Below the pieces are notes generated by a model that did no database searches, was not told the origin of the DNA, and was given only the letters and a program-made list of their open reading frames with translations. This document shows, one piece after another, positions 16,028 through 25,500 of a stretch of DNA of 64,000 bases. The position numbers and the translations under genes were made by a program. The DNA comes from Saprospiraceae bacterium (GTDB lineage Bacteria; Bacteroidota; Bacteroidia; Chitinophagales; Saprospiraceae): positions 744,001-808,000 of the forward strand of contig JAHBTW010000001.1 in NCBI GenBank assembly GCA_019638385.1. Reading direction: 5' to 3'. How positions within the stretch are numbered: the stretch's first letter is position 1; every line of letters begins with the position of its first letter.

Positions 16028-16930
16028 CTACCCGACGAACAGTGTGCTCTGTTTCCAATCCTCAAAGCGCCCTTCCGCCACCGACTCCCACTGCCCGTAC
16101 CGGCGCATCCAGGTGAGTTGTCGTTTGGCGTAGTTGCGGGTGTGTTGCCGGATGAGCCGGACGGCTTCTTCCAGATTAATTTTTCGGTCAAAATAATCGA
16201 ACAGTTCCTGATAGCCTACTGTTTGCAGGGCCGGCAGATGCCGGAAGGGGTAAAGCGCGCGCGCCTCTTCGAGCAGCCCCCGACGCATCATATCGTCCAC
16301 TCTTTGGTCAATGCGGCGGTACAATTCCGCTCGCGGCCAATCCATTCGGACATAAACCGGCTCAAAAAAACGAGGCGTTGCAACTTGCCTGCGAAAAGAG
16401 GAAAACGGCCGGCCCGAAGCCCTGCAAACAGACACGGCCCGGATCAGCCGTGAAGGGTTGTTGATATCCACCTCCGCGAAATAGACGGGGTCGGATTGTC
16501 GTAGTTCTTCCTGCAATGCCGCCAGACCTCGATTTTCAAAAAACTCCATCACGCCGGCGCGGATGGCTTCCGGCACTTCGGGGAAAGCGTCTAATCCTTC
16601 GCAGACCGCTTTTACAAAAAGCCCCGAACCGCCCGCCATCACCACCCGGTCGTATTGTTGAAACAATTGTTCCAGCAGTGCCAGCGCATCACGCTCGAAG
16701 TCGCCCACACTGTAAGGCTCGTGAATGCTGAGATGCCCGATGAAGTGATGCTTTACCCGGGCCAGCTCTTCGGCGCTGGGTTTGGCCGTACCGATGTTCA
16801 TTTCGCGGTAAAACTGTCTGCTGTCGGCGGAGATGATTTCTGTGTTGAAATTCAGGGCCGTACGAATGGCAAAAGCGGTTTTTCCGCTTGCCGTTGCGCC
16901 GCCTATTACGATCAGATGCTTTTGTTTCAT
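16028..16930 (-). CDS. miaA: tRNA dimethylallyltransferase
   Basis: Adds a dimethylallyl group to A37 of tRNAs reading codons that start with U. The P-loop GGATASGKTAFA is at residues about 9-20, then SADSRQFYREMNIGTAKPS and the GGSGLFVKAV segment, all standard MiaA motifs. The start at 16930 gives 300 residues, the normal size. A longer frame upstream overlaps the divergent acyltransferase gene and is not MiaA-like. The 3' end is ten bases from the end of the convergent barrel-protein gene. Confidence 0.95.
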   Translation of the reverse strand: MKQKHLIVIGGATASGKTAFAIRTALNFNTEIISADSRQFYREMNIGTAKPSAEELARVKHHFIGHLSIHEPYSVGDFERDALALLEQLFQQYDRVVMAGGSGLFVKAVCEGLDAFPEVPEAIRAGVMEFFENRGLAALQEELRQSDPVYFAEVDINNPSRLIRAVSVCRASGRPFSSFRRQVATPRFFEPVYVRMDWPRAELYRRIDQRVDDMMRRGLLEEARALYPFRHLPALQTVGYQELFDYFDRKINLEEAVRLIRQHTRNYAKRQLTWMRRYGQWESVAEGRFEDWKQSTLFVG

Positions 16931-16973
16931 ACTCCGCCGTCGTATTGCAGCCGCGAAAATACCCAATCTCCCG

Positions 16974-16981
16974 TATCTTTG
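16974..16981 (+). promoter_or_regulatory. -7 promoter box for the acyltransferase gene
   Basis: TATCTTTG, a perfect TAnnTTTG element, 33 bases before the start codon. A TTG at 16955-16957 lies 16 bases upstream, slightly close for a -33 element. Confidence 0.45.
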
Positions 16982-17014
16982 ACTTTTTGCAAACGCTTTA
17001 CCACCGACACTGCC

Positions 17015-18304
17015 ATGATATATTTTGCGATGCGGCCTTTTGCCCGGTTTGCGCTCAAGGTTTTTTTTAAAAAAATTACGCTCTCCCATACCGACCGGAT
17101 TCCGTTCGACAAACCGGTAGTGCTGGCTTCCAATCACCCTACTGCGTTTATGGAACCTTGCCTGCTGGCATGTTTCCTCAACCGCTCTTTGTACTTCTTA
17201 GTGCGGGGCGATATTTTTGCCAAGCCACTCTATGCCAGTATATTGCGCGCTTTTCACATGTTGCCTATGTATCGGCTCAAAGATCGGGGTTATAAATTTG
17301 TAAAAGCCAATTTTCAAACTTTTGATGCTTGTTTCGATGCGTTGTATGAAAAAAAGACCATCATGATATTGGCCGAAGGCAACACCAAATCGGAGAAACG
17401 GCTGCGGCCTTTGCAAAAAGGCACGGCACGGCTCGCTTTCGGCGCCATTGACAAAAACCCTGGCATTGAAGATGTGTACGTGGTGCCGGTGGGGGTCAAT
17501 TTCACTTACGCCGACCGCTTCCGGGCCGAAGTGATGATTGATTTCGGCCATCCCATTTCTGCGCGCAGCTACTATGAGGCATATTCTGCCAACAATAATG
17601 AAGCCATAGATTCCTTCACCGGGAAGCTGACGCAATGTATGAGGAAGCTATTGGTACATGTTGATCGGGCAGAAGACGACGTGCTCGCCGAGCGCTTGTT
17701 GGTCATGTCGCGTGCTGACCGGGCGATGCAGTTGTGGCGGGTAACCGGCGATGATCCCACTTTTTTAGAGGAAGAAAAAGCAGTGGCCGCTTTTGTAAGT
17801 GCGCTGCCCGATGTTTCCAAAAAGGAATTGGAGGATAGTACAGAACTGTACTTCAGTAAATTAGAAAAAAAGCGCCTGAGCGACCGCGCCGTTTTGGAGC
17901 AGCGCAAAAATACGCTGTCGGATACGCTGCTGATGAGTTTGGGCGCCCCCGTTTTTCTGGTCGGCTATTTGGCCAACTACCTGCCCGCCCGCGCGGCAAA
18001 AGCCATTGCCGATAAAAAAGTGAGCCATATTGAGTTTTACGCTCCGGTCATGCTGGTGATTGCGCTGGTGTTGTTTAAACTGTATTATGCGCTTGTTCTG
18101 GCAACGAGTATTATACAACTTGGATGGCAGAGCATTTTTGGGGTTGCCCTTATGGCGCTTGCCGGTTATTTTGCTGTGCTCTACCGGGATGCTTTTCAAT
18201 TGTGGAAACACCGCCACAACTGGAGCAAGCTCAGCGTCGCAGAAAGGGAAAACATGGTTGCGCTCCGATCCGGTATTGAACTGATGCGACAAAACGCCCA
18301 ATAA
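17015..18304 (+). CDS. Lysophospholipid/glycerol-3-phosphate acyltransferase family protein
   Basis: A 429-residue PlsC-type acyltransferase. The acceptor motif is SNHPTAFMEP near residue 46, where family members usually have an aspartate at the position of the glutamate. The second block is LAEGNTKSEKRLRPLQKG (near 125), then a conserved VVPVGVNFTY. Two long hydrophobic segments lie at about 315-385, so the enzyme is membrane-bound, probably in glycerolipid synthesis. ATG 17015 was chosen over an in-frame ATG five codons later; either is possible. A good -7 promoter box lies upstream. Confidence 0.85.
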   Translation: MIYFAMRPFARFALKVFFKKITLSHTDRIPFDKPVVLASNHPTAFMEPCLLACFLNRSLYFLVRGDIFAKPLYASILRAFHMLPMYRLKDRGYKFVKANFQTFDACFDALYEKKTIMILAEGNTKSEKRLRPLQKGTARLAFGAIDKNPGIEDVYVVPVGVNFTYADRFRAEVMIDFGHPISARSYYEAYSANNNEAIDSFTGKLTQCMRKLLVHVDRAEDDVLAERLLVMSRADRAMQLWRVTGDDPTFLEEEKAVAAFVSALPDVSKKELEDSTELYFSKLEKKRLSDRAVLEQRKNTLSDTLLMSLGAPVFLVGYLANYLPARAAKAIADKKVSHIEFYAPVMLVIALVLFKLYYALVLATSIIQLGWQSIFGVALMALAGYFAVLYRDAFQLWKHRHNWSKLSVAERENMVALRSGIELMRQNAQ

Positions 18305-18398
18305 TTGTCGCACACGCTACCCTTAAAAACTTTGTCAAAACTTTTATCTCCCCATTATCGTACTAACGATTCATCATCCTTAAATAGCAATAGCAACC

Positions 18399-19232
18399 AT
18401 GAAAAGAAATCTTTACACTTTATCGGCCGTCCTGCTCGGCCTCGGCCTCTGGGTCAGTAATGCCGCCGGCCCCGGTACCGTCCAGGGTATAGACCGCACC
18501 GGCTCTCCATTGAGTCCGGGCACTTGTGGGGCATGCCATGCAGACGGCACATTCTCTCCCGTTATCACGGCACAGTTGTTGGACAACGGCACTCCTGTTA
18601 CCGAATACCAACCCGACCGCGACTATACGCTTCGGGTGCAAATAACCGCAGGGACAGGCTCTCCAGCGCGTTATGGATTTCAGGCGGTGGCGCTCAGCGG
18701 CGCCGGCAATACCAACATCGGCACGTTTGGCGCCAATCCTGCAGGATTCAAAAAAACAACCATCCAAAACAGAGTATATGTGGAGCATAGCTCTCCCCGA
18801 ACCGCTAATGTGATGGAATTTCCCTGGAAATCGCCTTCCACTTTGGGTGAAGCCATCCGTTTTTACGCAGCCGGTATAGCATCCAACAATGCCAACGGCT
18901 CCAGTGGCGACGGTGCTGTAAGCCTGGGCCAGGCGCTGATTGTTACCCCATTGGTAAGCAGCTCTGCCGAAGCCAAAATCCCCCATCCCGCCGTTCGGGT
19001 AATGGGCAATCCCGTGGGCGAACAAATTCAACTGCTTTTCGAAAGCCCTGAAAACGGCGTATTTAACTTCCAGCTAACTGCTATGAACGGCCATACGATG
19101 TGGCGAAGGGCAGAAACTGTACAAACGGGGGAAAACCGGCTGAGCTTTGAGGCATCTCAACTTCCGCGCGGCACTTATGTTCTGCTGGTGCAAAACGCTA
19201 CCTCAAGCACTTCCGTTAAGTTGATCCGCTAA
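18399..19232 (+). CDS. Secreted choice-of-anchor/Reelin-like protein with CxxCH and T9SS sorting domain
   Basis: A 277-residue protein with a signal peptide (about 1-23). The next region, DRTGSPLSPGTCGACHADG (residues about 31-49), contains one CxxCH, the signature of covalent c-type haem attachment. A Reelin-like beta-sandwich (about 50-185) follows. The final roughly 80 residues are a T9SS type A sorting domain (NPVGEQIQLLFESPE, then LPRGTYVLLVQ) ending in a basic tail. Expected on the cell surface or secreted. Whether the CxxCH binds haem cannot be judged from one motif. Confidence 0.8.
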   Translation: MKRNLYTLSAVLLGLGLWVSNAAGPGTVQGIDRTGSPLSPGTCGACHADGTFSPVITAQLLDNGTPVTEYQPDRDYTLRVQITAGTGSPARYGFQAVALSGAGNTNIGTFGANPAGFKKTTIQNRVYVEHSSPRTANVMEFPWKSPSTLGEAIRFYAAGIASNNANGSSGDGAVSLGQALIVTPLVSSSAEAKIPHPAVRVMGNPVGEQIQLLFESPENGVFNFQLTAMNGHTMWRRAETVQTGENRLSFEASQLPRGTYVLLVQNATSSTSVKLIR

Positions 19233-19274
19233 TTCCCGCAACGATTTTCCGCTTTCCGCTGTTTGTGTTGGGTT

Positions 19275-20966
19275 ATGAACTTTCCAATAGCGGACATCGA
19301 ACTTAGTATAAGTGAAGATTGCTTTCTTCAGGGCGAACGGCTGTTTGAAGAAGGCAAGGTGGGTACTCCATTTGAGCTGGAGCGCCAATTGTGGTCAGTA
19401 GAAGTGGAGGAAGGCCCCCGCTATGAGGTGGAAATTCGCATCAGCGCTTCCAGGGTGGTTCAGTCAGCTTGTGAATGTGAGCGCTTTCGCAAAACCGGTG
19501 AATGCGCTCACTTTGCCGCTGCGCTGCTGGCGCTTCGCCGGAAATGGAGCGAGCAGCAAGACAAGAAAAAAATCGCTGCAGCCAGAAAAGAACGCGCCCC
19601 AAAAAACCTCAGCGCCGGCATCATTCTGGAGCATATCAGCCCGGAGGACCTGGCAGATTTTGTGCGCCAATACGCCAAGTCAAATCGCAACTTTGCGGTA
19701 GCACTCAAAACCCGTTTTGCGCCCTCCGTGTCCGTTGCCGACAACAAAGGTAAATTTCTGGAACTGCTGGAAAGCGCCATTTCTATTTCGCGCAAAGCCG
19801 ATCGAAGCCTCAATACACGCGGCATTCAAAAAATTCGCTCCGTGCTCGATGAAATGCTCGAGCAAATGCGCACGGCCCTTGTTCAACAGCACTTTACCGA
19901 TGCCGTTGACATGGCCCAAAGCATTATTGAAAAAATAACTACGCTGCTGCGAAAGGCCGGAGAACGACAGCAGGAACTTCGGGAACCTATTAAGGAGGCA
20001 TTCAACATCCTCCGCGAGGTGGTAACGCGACAGACCTCCCCTGGCCTATTGGACGCGCTGTGGCAATATGCCGGCGAGGAATCCCGCAAATTGATTTACC
20101 GCACCAATGCCATAGACCTTTATTTCCTGCGCCTGATGTCGGCGATGAACGACACGAAAGCCAAAGAGGAAGAATTGCTTACGCGCATTTCCGAGCAAAT
20201 CGGAAAATACCTTTCCGAAGGGCGCGACCCCTCCGCAGCGGTGTTGTTGCAATTGCAAATCCTGGAACAATCGGGTAAAAATATGGAGGCACAGGAATTA
20301 ATAGAAAAATACCTCTCCGCTCCGGAGGTGCTCCTGTTTGCCGTGCGAAGCGCCGCAGCAAAAGAAGATTGGAAACGGGTAGAAATGCTCGGCAATGCCG
20401 GCTTGAAGATGCAATTGTCGCCGGTCGTCGTGGCCGAGTTGGAAGACTTGCTGCTGCAATGGGCCATTTTGCAAAACAATACGGATGAGATCACCCGGCT
20501 GTCGCAATCCCGGTTTTTCAGGTCCTTAGACATTAAATACTACCGCGTGCTCAGGGCCGTAAATGCTGAAAACTGGAACGGGCGCGCCGATCTGGCATTG
20601 GAACAATTGCGCCGCTTGCCTTTTTCTGTTCAAAAACGGAATGCCATCGCAGCCGTGCTGGCAGAAGAGGGCCGTGTGGAGTCGCTGTTTGATTTTATGA
20701 AAGATGCTCGCTCTTTGGATCTCGTTTTACAATTCGGAGCGCAACTGCTCCCCGGCAAGGAAGACCAACTGCTCGACTTGTACCGGGAACTGCTGGAGCA
20801 GTATCTCCGCGGGCATGTGGGACCGAAGCCCTCGCAACGGGTGCGCGAAATCGTGGAACAGCTATACCGCAACGGCATGCCGGGCATTGCAGAGCAATTG
20901 GTGGAAATTATTCGTTCGGAGTACCCGGAACGGCACACGCTTCAGGAGGAGATGCAAATTTTTTGA
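19275..20966 (+). CDS. SWIM zinc-finger protein
   Basis: A 563-residue soluble protein. A SWIM zinc-binding motif (CxC...CxH) is formed by C66, C68, C77 and H79. The remaining roughly 450 residues are helical and look repeat-like (TPR-type), without a catalytic motif I can name. Start chosen at ATG 19275; a TTG four codons earlier is less likely. SWIM domains bind DNA or proteins, and in some bacteria lie beside Snf2 helicases, but none is here. It is followed after 16 bases by rlmH, so cotranscription is likely. Confidence 0.8.
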   Translation: MNFPIADIELSISEDCFLQGERLFEEGKVGTPFELERQLWSVEVEEGPRYEVEIRISASRVVQSACECERFRKTGECAHFAAALLALRRKWSEQQDKKKIAAARKERAPKNLSAGIILEHISPEDLADFVRQYAKSNRNFAVALKTRFAPSVSVADNKGKFLELLESAISISRKADRSLNTRGIQKIRSVLDEMLEQMRTALVQQHFTDAVDMAQSIIEKITTLLRKAGERQQELREPIKEAFNILREVVTRQTSPGLLDALWQYAGEESRKLIYRTNAIDLYFLRLMSAMNDTKAKEEELLTRISEQIGKYLSEGRDPSAAVLLQLQILEQSGKNMEAQELIEKYLSAPEVLLFAVRSAAAKEDWKRVEMLGNAGLKMQLSPVVVAELEDLLLQWAILQNNTDEITRLSQSRFFRSLDIKYYRVLRAVNAENWNGRADLALEQLRRLPFSVQKRNAIAAVLAEEGRVESLFDFMKDARSLDLVLQFGAQLLPGKEDQLLDLYRELLEQYLRGHVGPKPSQRVREIVEQLYRNGMPGIAEQLVEIIRSEYPERHTLQEEMQIF

Positions 20967-20982
20967 ACAACCGCACCATACC

Positions 20983-21456
20983 ATGAAAATAGAGCTTTGG
21001 GCCATCGGCAAAACCAACGAACGCTACCTCGAAGAAGGCATGGCACTGTATGAGCGACGACTAAAGCATTATCTTCCTTTTCAGTGGCAAGTGCTGCCCG
21101 ATGTAAAAAATCCCGGCACGCTGTCTGCGCTTCAACTCAAAACGAAAGAAGGCGAAACCATTCTCAGCAAAATCAAAGAGGAAGACCTGTTGATCTTGCT
21201 CGACGAACGCGGCCGCATGTTGGATTCGCCGGAATTGGCAGGATACTTAGACAAAAAGCTGCAACAGTCGCAAAGGCGGCTCATCTTCCTGATCGGCGGG
21301 GCTTATGGATTCTCCGAAGCCGTGTACAAGCGGGCCGACGATCGGCTTTCCCTTTCCAAAATGACTTTTTCGCACCAAATGGTCCGTTTATTTTTTTTAG
21401 AACAACTCTACCGCGCCATGACCATTCTGCGCCATGAGCCGTACCACAACGCCTGA
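20983..21456 (+). CDS. rlmH: 23S rRNA (pseudouridine1915-N3)-methyltransferase
   Basis: SPOUT-class methyltransferase that modifies pseudouridine 1915 in helix 69 of 23S rRNA. The 157 residues carry the family motifs LLDERGRMLDSPELA, LIGGAYGFS and the knotted C-terminus SHQMVRLFFLEQLYRA with the terminal HEPYHN. Start at ATG 20983, matching the normal N-terminus MKIELWAIGK. It lies between the SWIM gene (16 bases) and xseB (5 bases), probably in one transcript. Confidence 0.96.
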   Translation: MKIELWAIGKTNERYLEEGMALYERRLKHYLPFQWQVLPDVKNPGTLSALQLKTKEGETILSKIKEEDLLILLDERGRMLDSPELAGYLDKKLQQSQRRLIFLIGGAYGFSEAVYKRADDRLSLSKMTFSHQMVRLFFLEQLYRAMTILRHEPYHNA

Positions 21457-21461
21457 ATATT

Positions 21462-21653
21462 ATGAAACCGAAATTCTCTTATGAAGAAGCCATGAAGGAG
21501 CTGCAATCCATCGTACAAGCATTGCAGGAAGGCCATATCAACATGGACACGCTGGCCGAGCGTGCCGGCCGTGCTGCCGAATTGATTCGACTGTGCCGGG
21601 AGCGGCTCAGGCTTGTTGAAGCAGAATTGGATGAGTTGTTTCCGGAAGAGTAG
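21462..21653 (+). CDS. xseB: Exodeoxyribonuclease VII small subunit
   Basis: A 63-residue helical protein with the XseB pattern FSYEEAMKELQSIVQALQEG and the acidic C-terminus AELDELFPEE. It joins several copies to one XseA to form exonuclease VII, which degrades single-stranded DNA. The large subunit gene xseA is not adjacent and not in the window, so the partner must be encoded elsewhere. It starts five bases after rlmH. Confidence 0.9.
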   Translation: MKPKFSYEEAMKELQSIVQALQEGHINMDTLAERAGRAAELIRLCRERLRLVEAELDELFPEE

Positions 21654-21704
21654 TACGCTATGCACGCGGCCCTGCGCTGTTTGTCTTTTACACGACCGAC
21701 ATAA

Positions 21705-22595
21705 TCAATCATACGGCTTCACAATATTCGCCGTAGCGATCACCTCGGCACGCTTGCCGATGATGACATTCGCCACCACGCCGGCAGCTACCACGGCCAT
21801 TGCGGCCATGTTCAGCCATGTCACATGCTCTCCGAACAACAATACGCCGAACAGCCCGGCGTACAACACCCCCAGAAAATTCAGGCTGGAGGCAATGCCG
21901 AGTTGCTCCGTTTGCAGGGCTTTAGTGAGATTGATCTGCCCCAATTGGGTGAGCAAACCCACCGCCAACAGCATGGCCCACTCCCAGCCCTGCGGCATTT
22001 GGAAATGCCAGGCGCTCGCCGCCGCGCCCGCTATAGTGCCCACCACCTGAAAGTGAAATACTACCACCACCGGATGTTCTTTCCCCTTCAGACTGCGCAC
22101 AAACATATACGCCAGCGCCGAAAATAAAGCCGAACCCAAGCCCAAAAAGAAATACAGCAGCGATATACGGGCATCGAAGCCTTTGAGCATAATCACCCCG
22201 CAAAACGACAATGCCACCGACAACCACTGCAACGGCTTCAGTTTTTCGCGCAGAAACAATACACCGAGAATGGCCGAAAATACCGGCGAGGTGTAAGCCA
22301 GCGTAACCGCGCTCGCAAACGGCAACTTTTTGAGGGTGATAAAAAACAAAAACAACGCCATGGTGCCGCATATCCCTCGCAGGGCCAGCCGCAGGCGATC
22401 TTCGCCAATCCAACTCACTCCGGCCTTGCGCAGCAAATACATACAGATCACCAAAGAAACCAAGCATCGAAAAAACACCAGTTCCATCGGTGGAATGGCC
22501 GGCAACAACTTCACGAACAGGTTCATGGTGGAAAAGCTCGTCACCGCGATGAGCATGTGGCGAAGGCCCGGCGTCATTACTTGTTTAGCACTCAT
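21705..22595 (-). CDS. EamA/DMT family transporter
   Basis: A 296-residue inner-membrane protein with about ten hydrophobic helices in two EamA halves (about 10-140 and 150-290). The first half shows the family pattern FFRCLVSLVICMYLL and the second LNFLGVLYAGLFGVLLFGE. Substrate unknown; relatives export amino acids or other metabolites. ATG 22595 is chosen: it overlaps the end of the treS-mak gene by 11 bases, suggesting coupled expression. A start six codons earlier in the same frame is possible. Confidence 0.88.
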   Translation of the reverse strand: MSAKQVMTPGLRHMLIAVTSFSTMNLFVKLLPAIPPMELVFFRCLVSLVICMYLLRKAGVSWIGEDRLRLALRGICGTMALFLFFITLKKLPFASAVTLAYTSPVFSAILGVLFLREKLKPLQWLSVALSFCGVIMLKGFDARISLLYFFLGLGSALFSALAYMFVRSLKGKEHPVVVVFHFQVVGTIAGAAASAWHFQMPQGWEWAMLLAVGLLTQLGQINLTKALQTEQLGIASSLNFLGVLYAGLFGVLLFGEHVTWLNMAAMAVVAAGVVANVIIGKRAEVIATANIVKPYD

Positions 22596-25500
22596 TTTCC
22601 TCCTCCATTTCAAACAACACTCCCTTGAGCGGAATGCGCAGCCATTCGGGGCGGGCGTTCATCTCGTAACCGACCTCGTAAATTGCTTTTTCCAACAAAT
22701 ATACACGCAACAGCAGTTGAGCAGCCTCCGGATTGGCGGGAATGAACGGCTGCCCGGTCGCCCGGTCCAAATACGCTGTGAGGAAAAACCGGCTCACATA
22801 GTGATACCATTGCCGCGCCCATTGCTCTAACCAAGCCATGTCTTCCTTGCGGAGATTGGCATTGAGCAGCAACTTGCCGTAAGCGGCATAGTGAAAAGAG
22901 CGAATCATGCCGGCAACGTCTTTAAACGGCGTGCGTTTGAGCCGCCGCTCGCTGATGGACAACATCGGTTCCCCCTCAAAATCAATGATGTAGAAATCCT
23001 GTCCGTCGTAGAGCACCTGCCCGAGGTGGTAATCGCCGTGAATGCGGGTTTTCACCGAATCAATGGGCGTTTTGTAAATACGGCTGAAACATTTTAAAAT
23101 CTCTTCCCGCAAGTCGAGTACGGTACGCGCCTCGGCGGCAATGTGCACCGGAAAGGAGGGCAATTTCAACTCCAATGCGTCGAGTTTTTCACTCACCAAT
23201 TTGCGGTGCGCCGAATAAACGGAGCGCTGATAATGCGGCGTAAATCGCACGGGGGCAAAGGCAGGGTCCTCCTGCTCAGAAGCGAGCGCGATGTGCATCT
23301 CAGCGGTGCGCACGGCAAGCAGGGCCACTTTGTCGTAGGTATCTCGGCCGATGAGTTGTTGCAACTGCTCCGGCGCCTGCTCAAAGTACATACGTTCCGA
23401 AACGGCCAAATCCGGCAGCAGCACGCTCCGGTCGGCGATAGCGAGCGCCTGTTCATAAAAGCCGCCCAGGGTATCGAGCATAGCGGTCCAGGCTTCGCCC
23501 TGATTGGGTATTTTGTTTTGCAACAACCCCAGAATCGTGAAAGACTGCCCGGCGCGTTCCTCGTACTGAATGCCGCCGCCGTAGCGGGGCGCATGGCGAA
23601 AACCGGTACGCTCCGACAGAAAGCGTACCAGTTCCAGATCGGGATTGATGTCGGTGTCTAATTTTCTGTAAATTTTGAAAAAAAAGCGGTCGTTGTAAAT
23701 CACCGAGGTATTGCTTTGTTCGGCGCGCAGCACTTCCGATTGAATGGCCTCGTCGGGAATGTCGGTCACTTCCGACAAAATCTGGCCGGCCTCAAATCGC
23801 AGTGCGCCGCCGGGCAGTTCTAAGTTTTCGTCCTTTCGGATGAGCCGGAAAAGTTCTTTGCGAAAAGCGGCATCGTAAATAGCGTCTATGAGGATGCCCT
23901 CTTTGCTGCCGGCTTTGAGGTAACAAATGACGCTGCGCGGTTCGTTTTTCAAATACTGTACGATGCGCTCGGCATTGGTTACCAAAGTGATGGGCAGAAA
24001 ATACGTATCGGGCAGTCCCTCGGTGTATCGCACCTCAACGAGCGCCAGAAAAGCCGGCTCCTCCTCGAGCTGAACGGCCGGGAAGCGGTTCACTTCAAAA
24101 GCCACGGCATTGCGCGATTTACCACCATACCAGCGGTTGGCCTGCATATAGCCGGGCAGGATGCGCTTTTCCAACTGCCGGCGCGAGTTGTAATGTTCAA
24201 AAAGGCCCGACCATTCGCCCTGTACTTCCAATTCGAGTATCGTTCGTTCCTGTGCAGTGCCCTCCTGCGGCGCCTCGCTTTTTTCCAACTGAAACCAATA
24301 GTATCCGTAAGGCCCCAGCGTAATCGGGTACGGCCCCTCCCCTATCGCGGAGAACCTGCTCCGGCTGAAAATTTCTACCGGCTCCACCCCTTCAAATTCA
24401 GACAAATCCAAGGTGACAGCCTGTGAAAATTTTGATAAATTGATTACGACTAAAATGCGCTCGCCCTCGTAAGTGCGCTCGAATGCGAGCACCTTGCTGT
24501 TGCGGGCGTTCAGAAACGCTATGCTGCCGTGGCTAAAGGCTTTGTGCCGCTTGCGCACGGCAATGAGATTCTTTATCCACCACAGAAGGGAGGCGGGATT
24601 TCTGCTTTGCACCTCTACGTTCACCGCCTCGTAGCGGTACAAAGGGTCTGTGATAACGGGCAAAAACAGTTTCTGCGGGTTGGCGCGGGAGAAGCCGGCA
24701 TTGCGTCCGCCGTTCCATTGCATGGGCGTGCGTATGCCCTTGCGGTCGCCGAGGTAAATATTGTCGCCCATACCGATCTCGTCGCCGTAAAACAGCACCG
24801 GCGTGCCGGGCAGCGAAAAGAGCAGCAGGTACATGAGTTCCAATTTGCGGCGGTCGTTGCCCAGCAAGGGCGCGAGGCGCCGCCGGATACCCTCGTTGAT
24901 GCGGGCGCTGTGATCCTGTGCCAGGGCTTTGTACAGAAAATCGCGCTCTTCTTCGGTCACCATAGAGAGCGTAAGGTCATCGTGGTTGCGCAGAAAGAGC
25001 GCCCATTGGGTGTTTTCCGGAATGGGCGGCGTTTGGTCGAGGATGTCAATGATCGGATAGCGGTCTTCGGTTTGCAGGGCCATGTACATGCGTGGCATGA
25101 GCGGATAGTGGTAGTTGAGGTGGCACTGATCGCCCTGCCCCAGATATTCAGCGGCTTCCTCCGGCCATAGGTTGGTTTCGGCCAGAAGAATTTTGTCGGG
25201 GTGGCGTTTATCAACATGACGGCGCAGGTCGCGCAGGAATTCATGCACTTCCGGCAGATTTTCCGAGGTAGTGCCTTCCCGTTGAAACAGAAAAGCAATC
25301 GAAGTAAGCCGCAGCCCGTCCACGCCGAGGTCGAACCAAAAATCAATCACCTTGCGGATTTCGTCGCGCACAGTGGGGTTGTCGTAGTTCAGGTCGGGTT
25401 GGTGGTTGTAAAAGCGATGCCAATAGTAGGCGCGCGCCACGTTATCCCATTCCCAGTTGGAGGATTCAAAATCGGAAAAAAGCACCTCTGCCCCGGAAAA

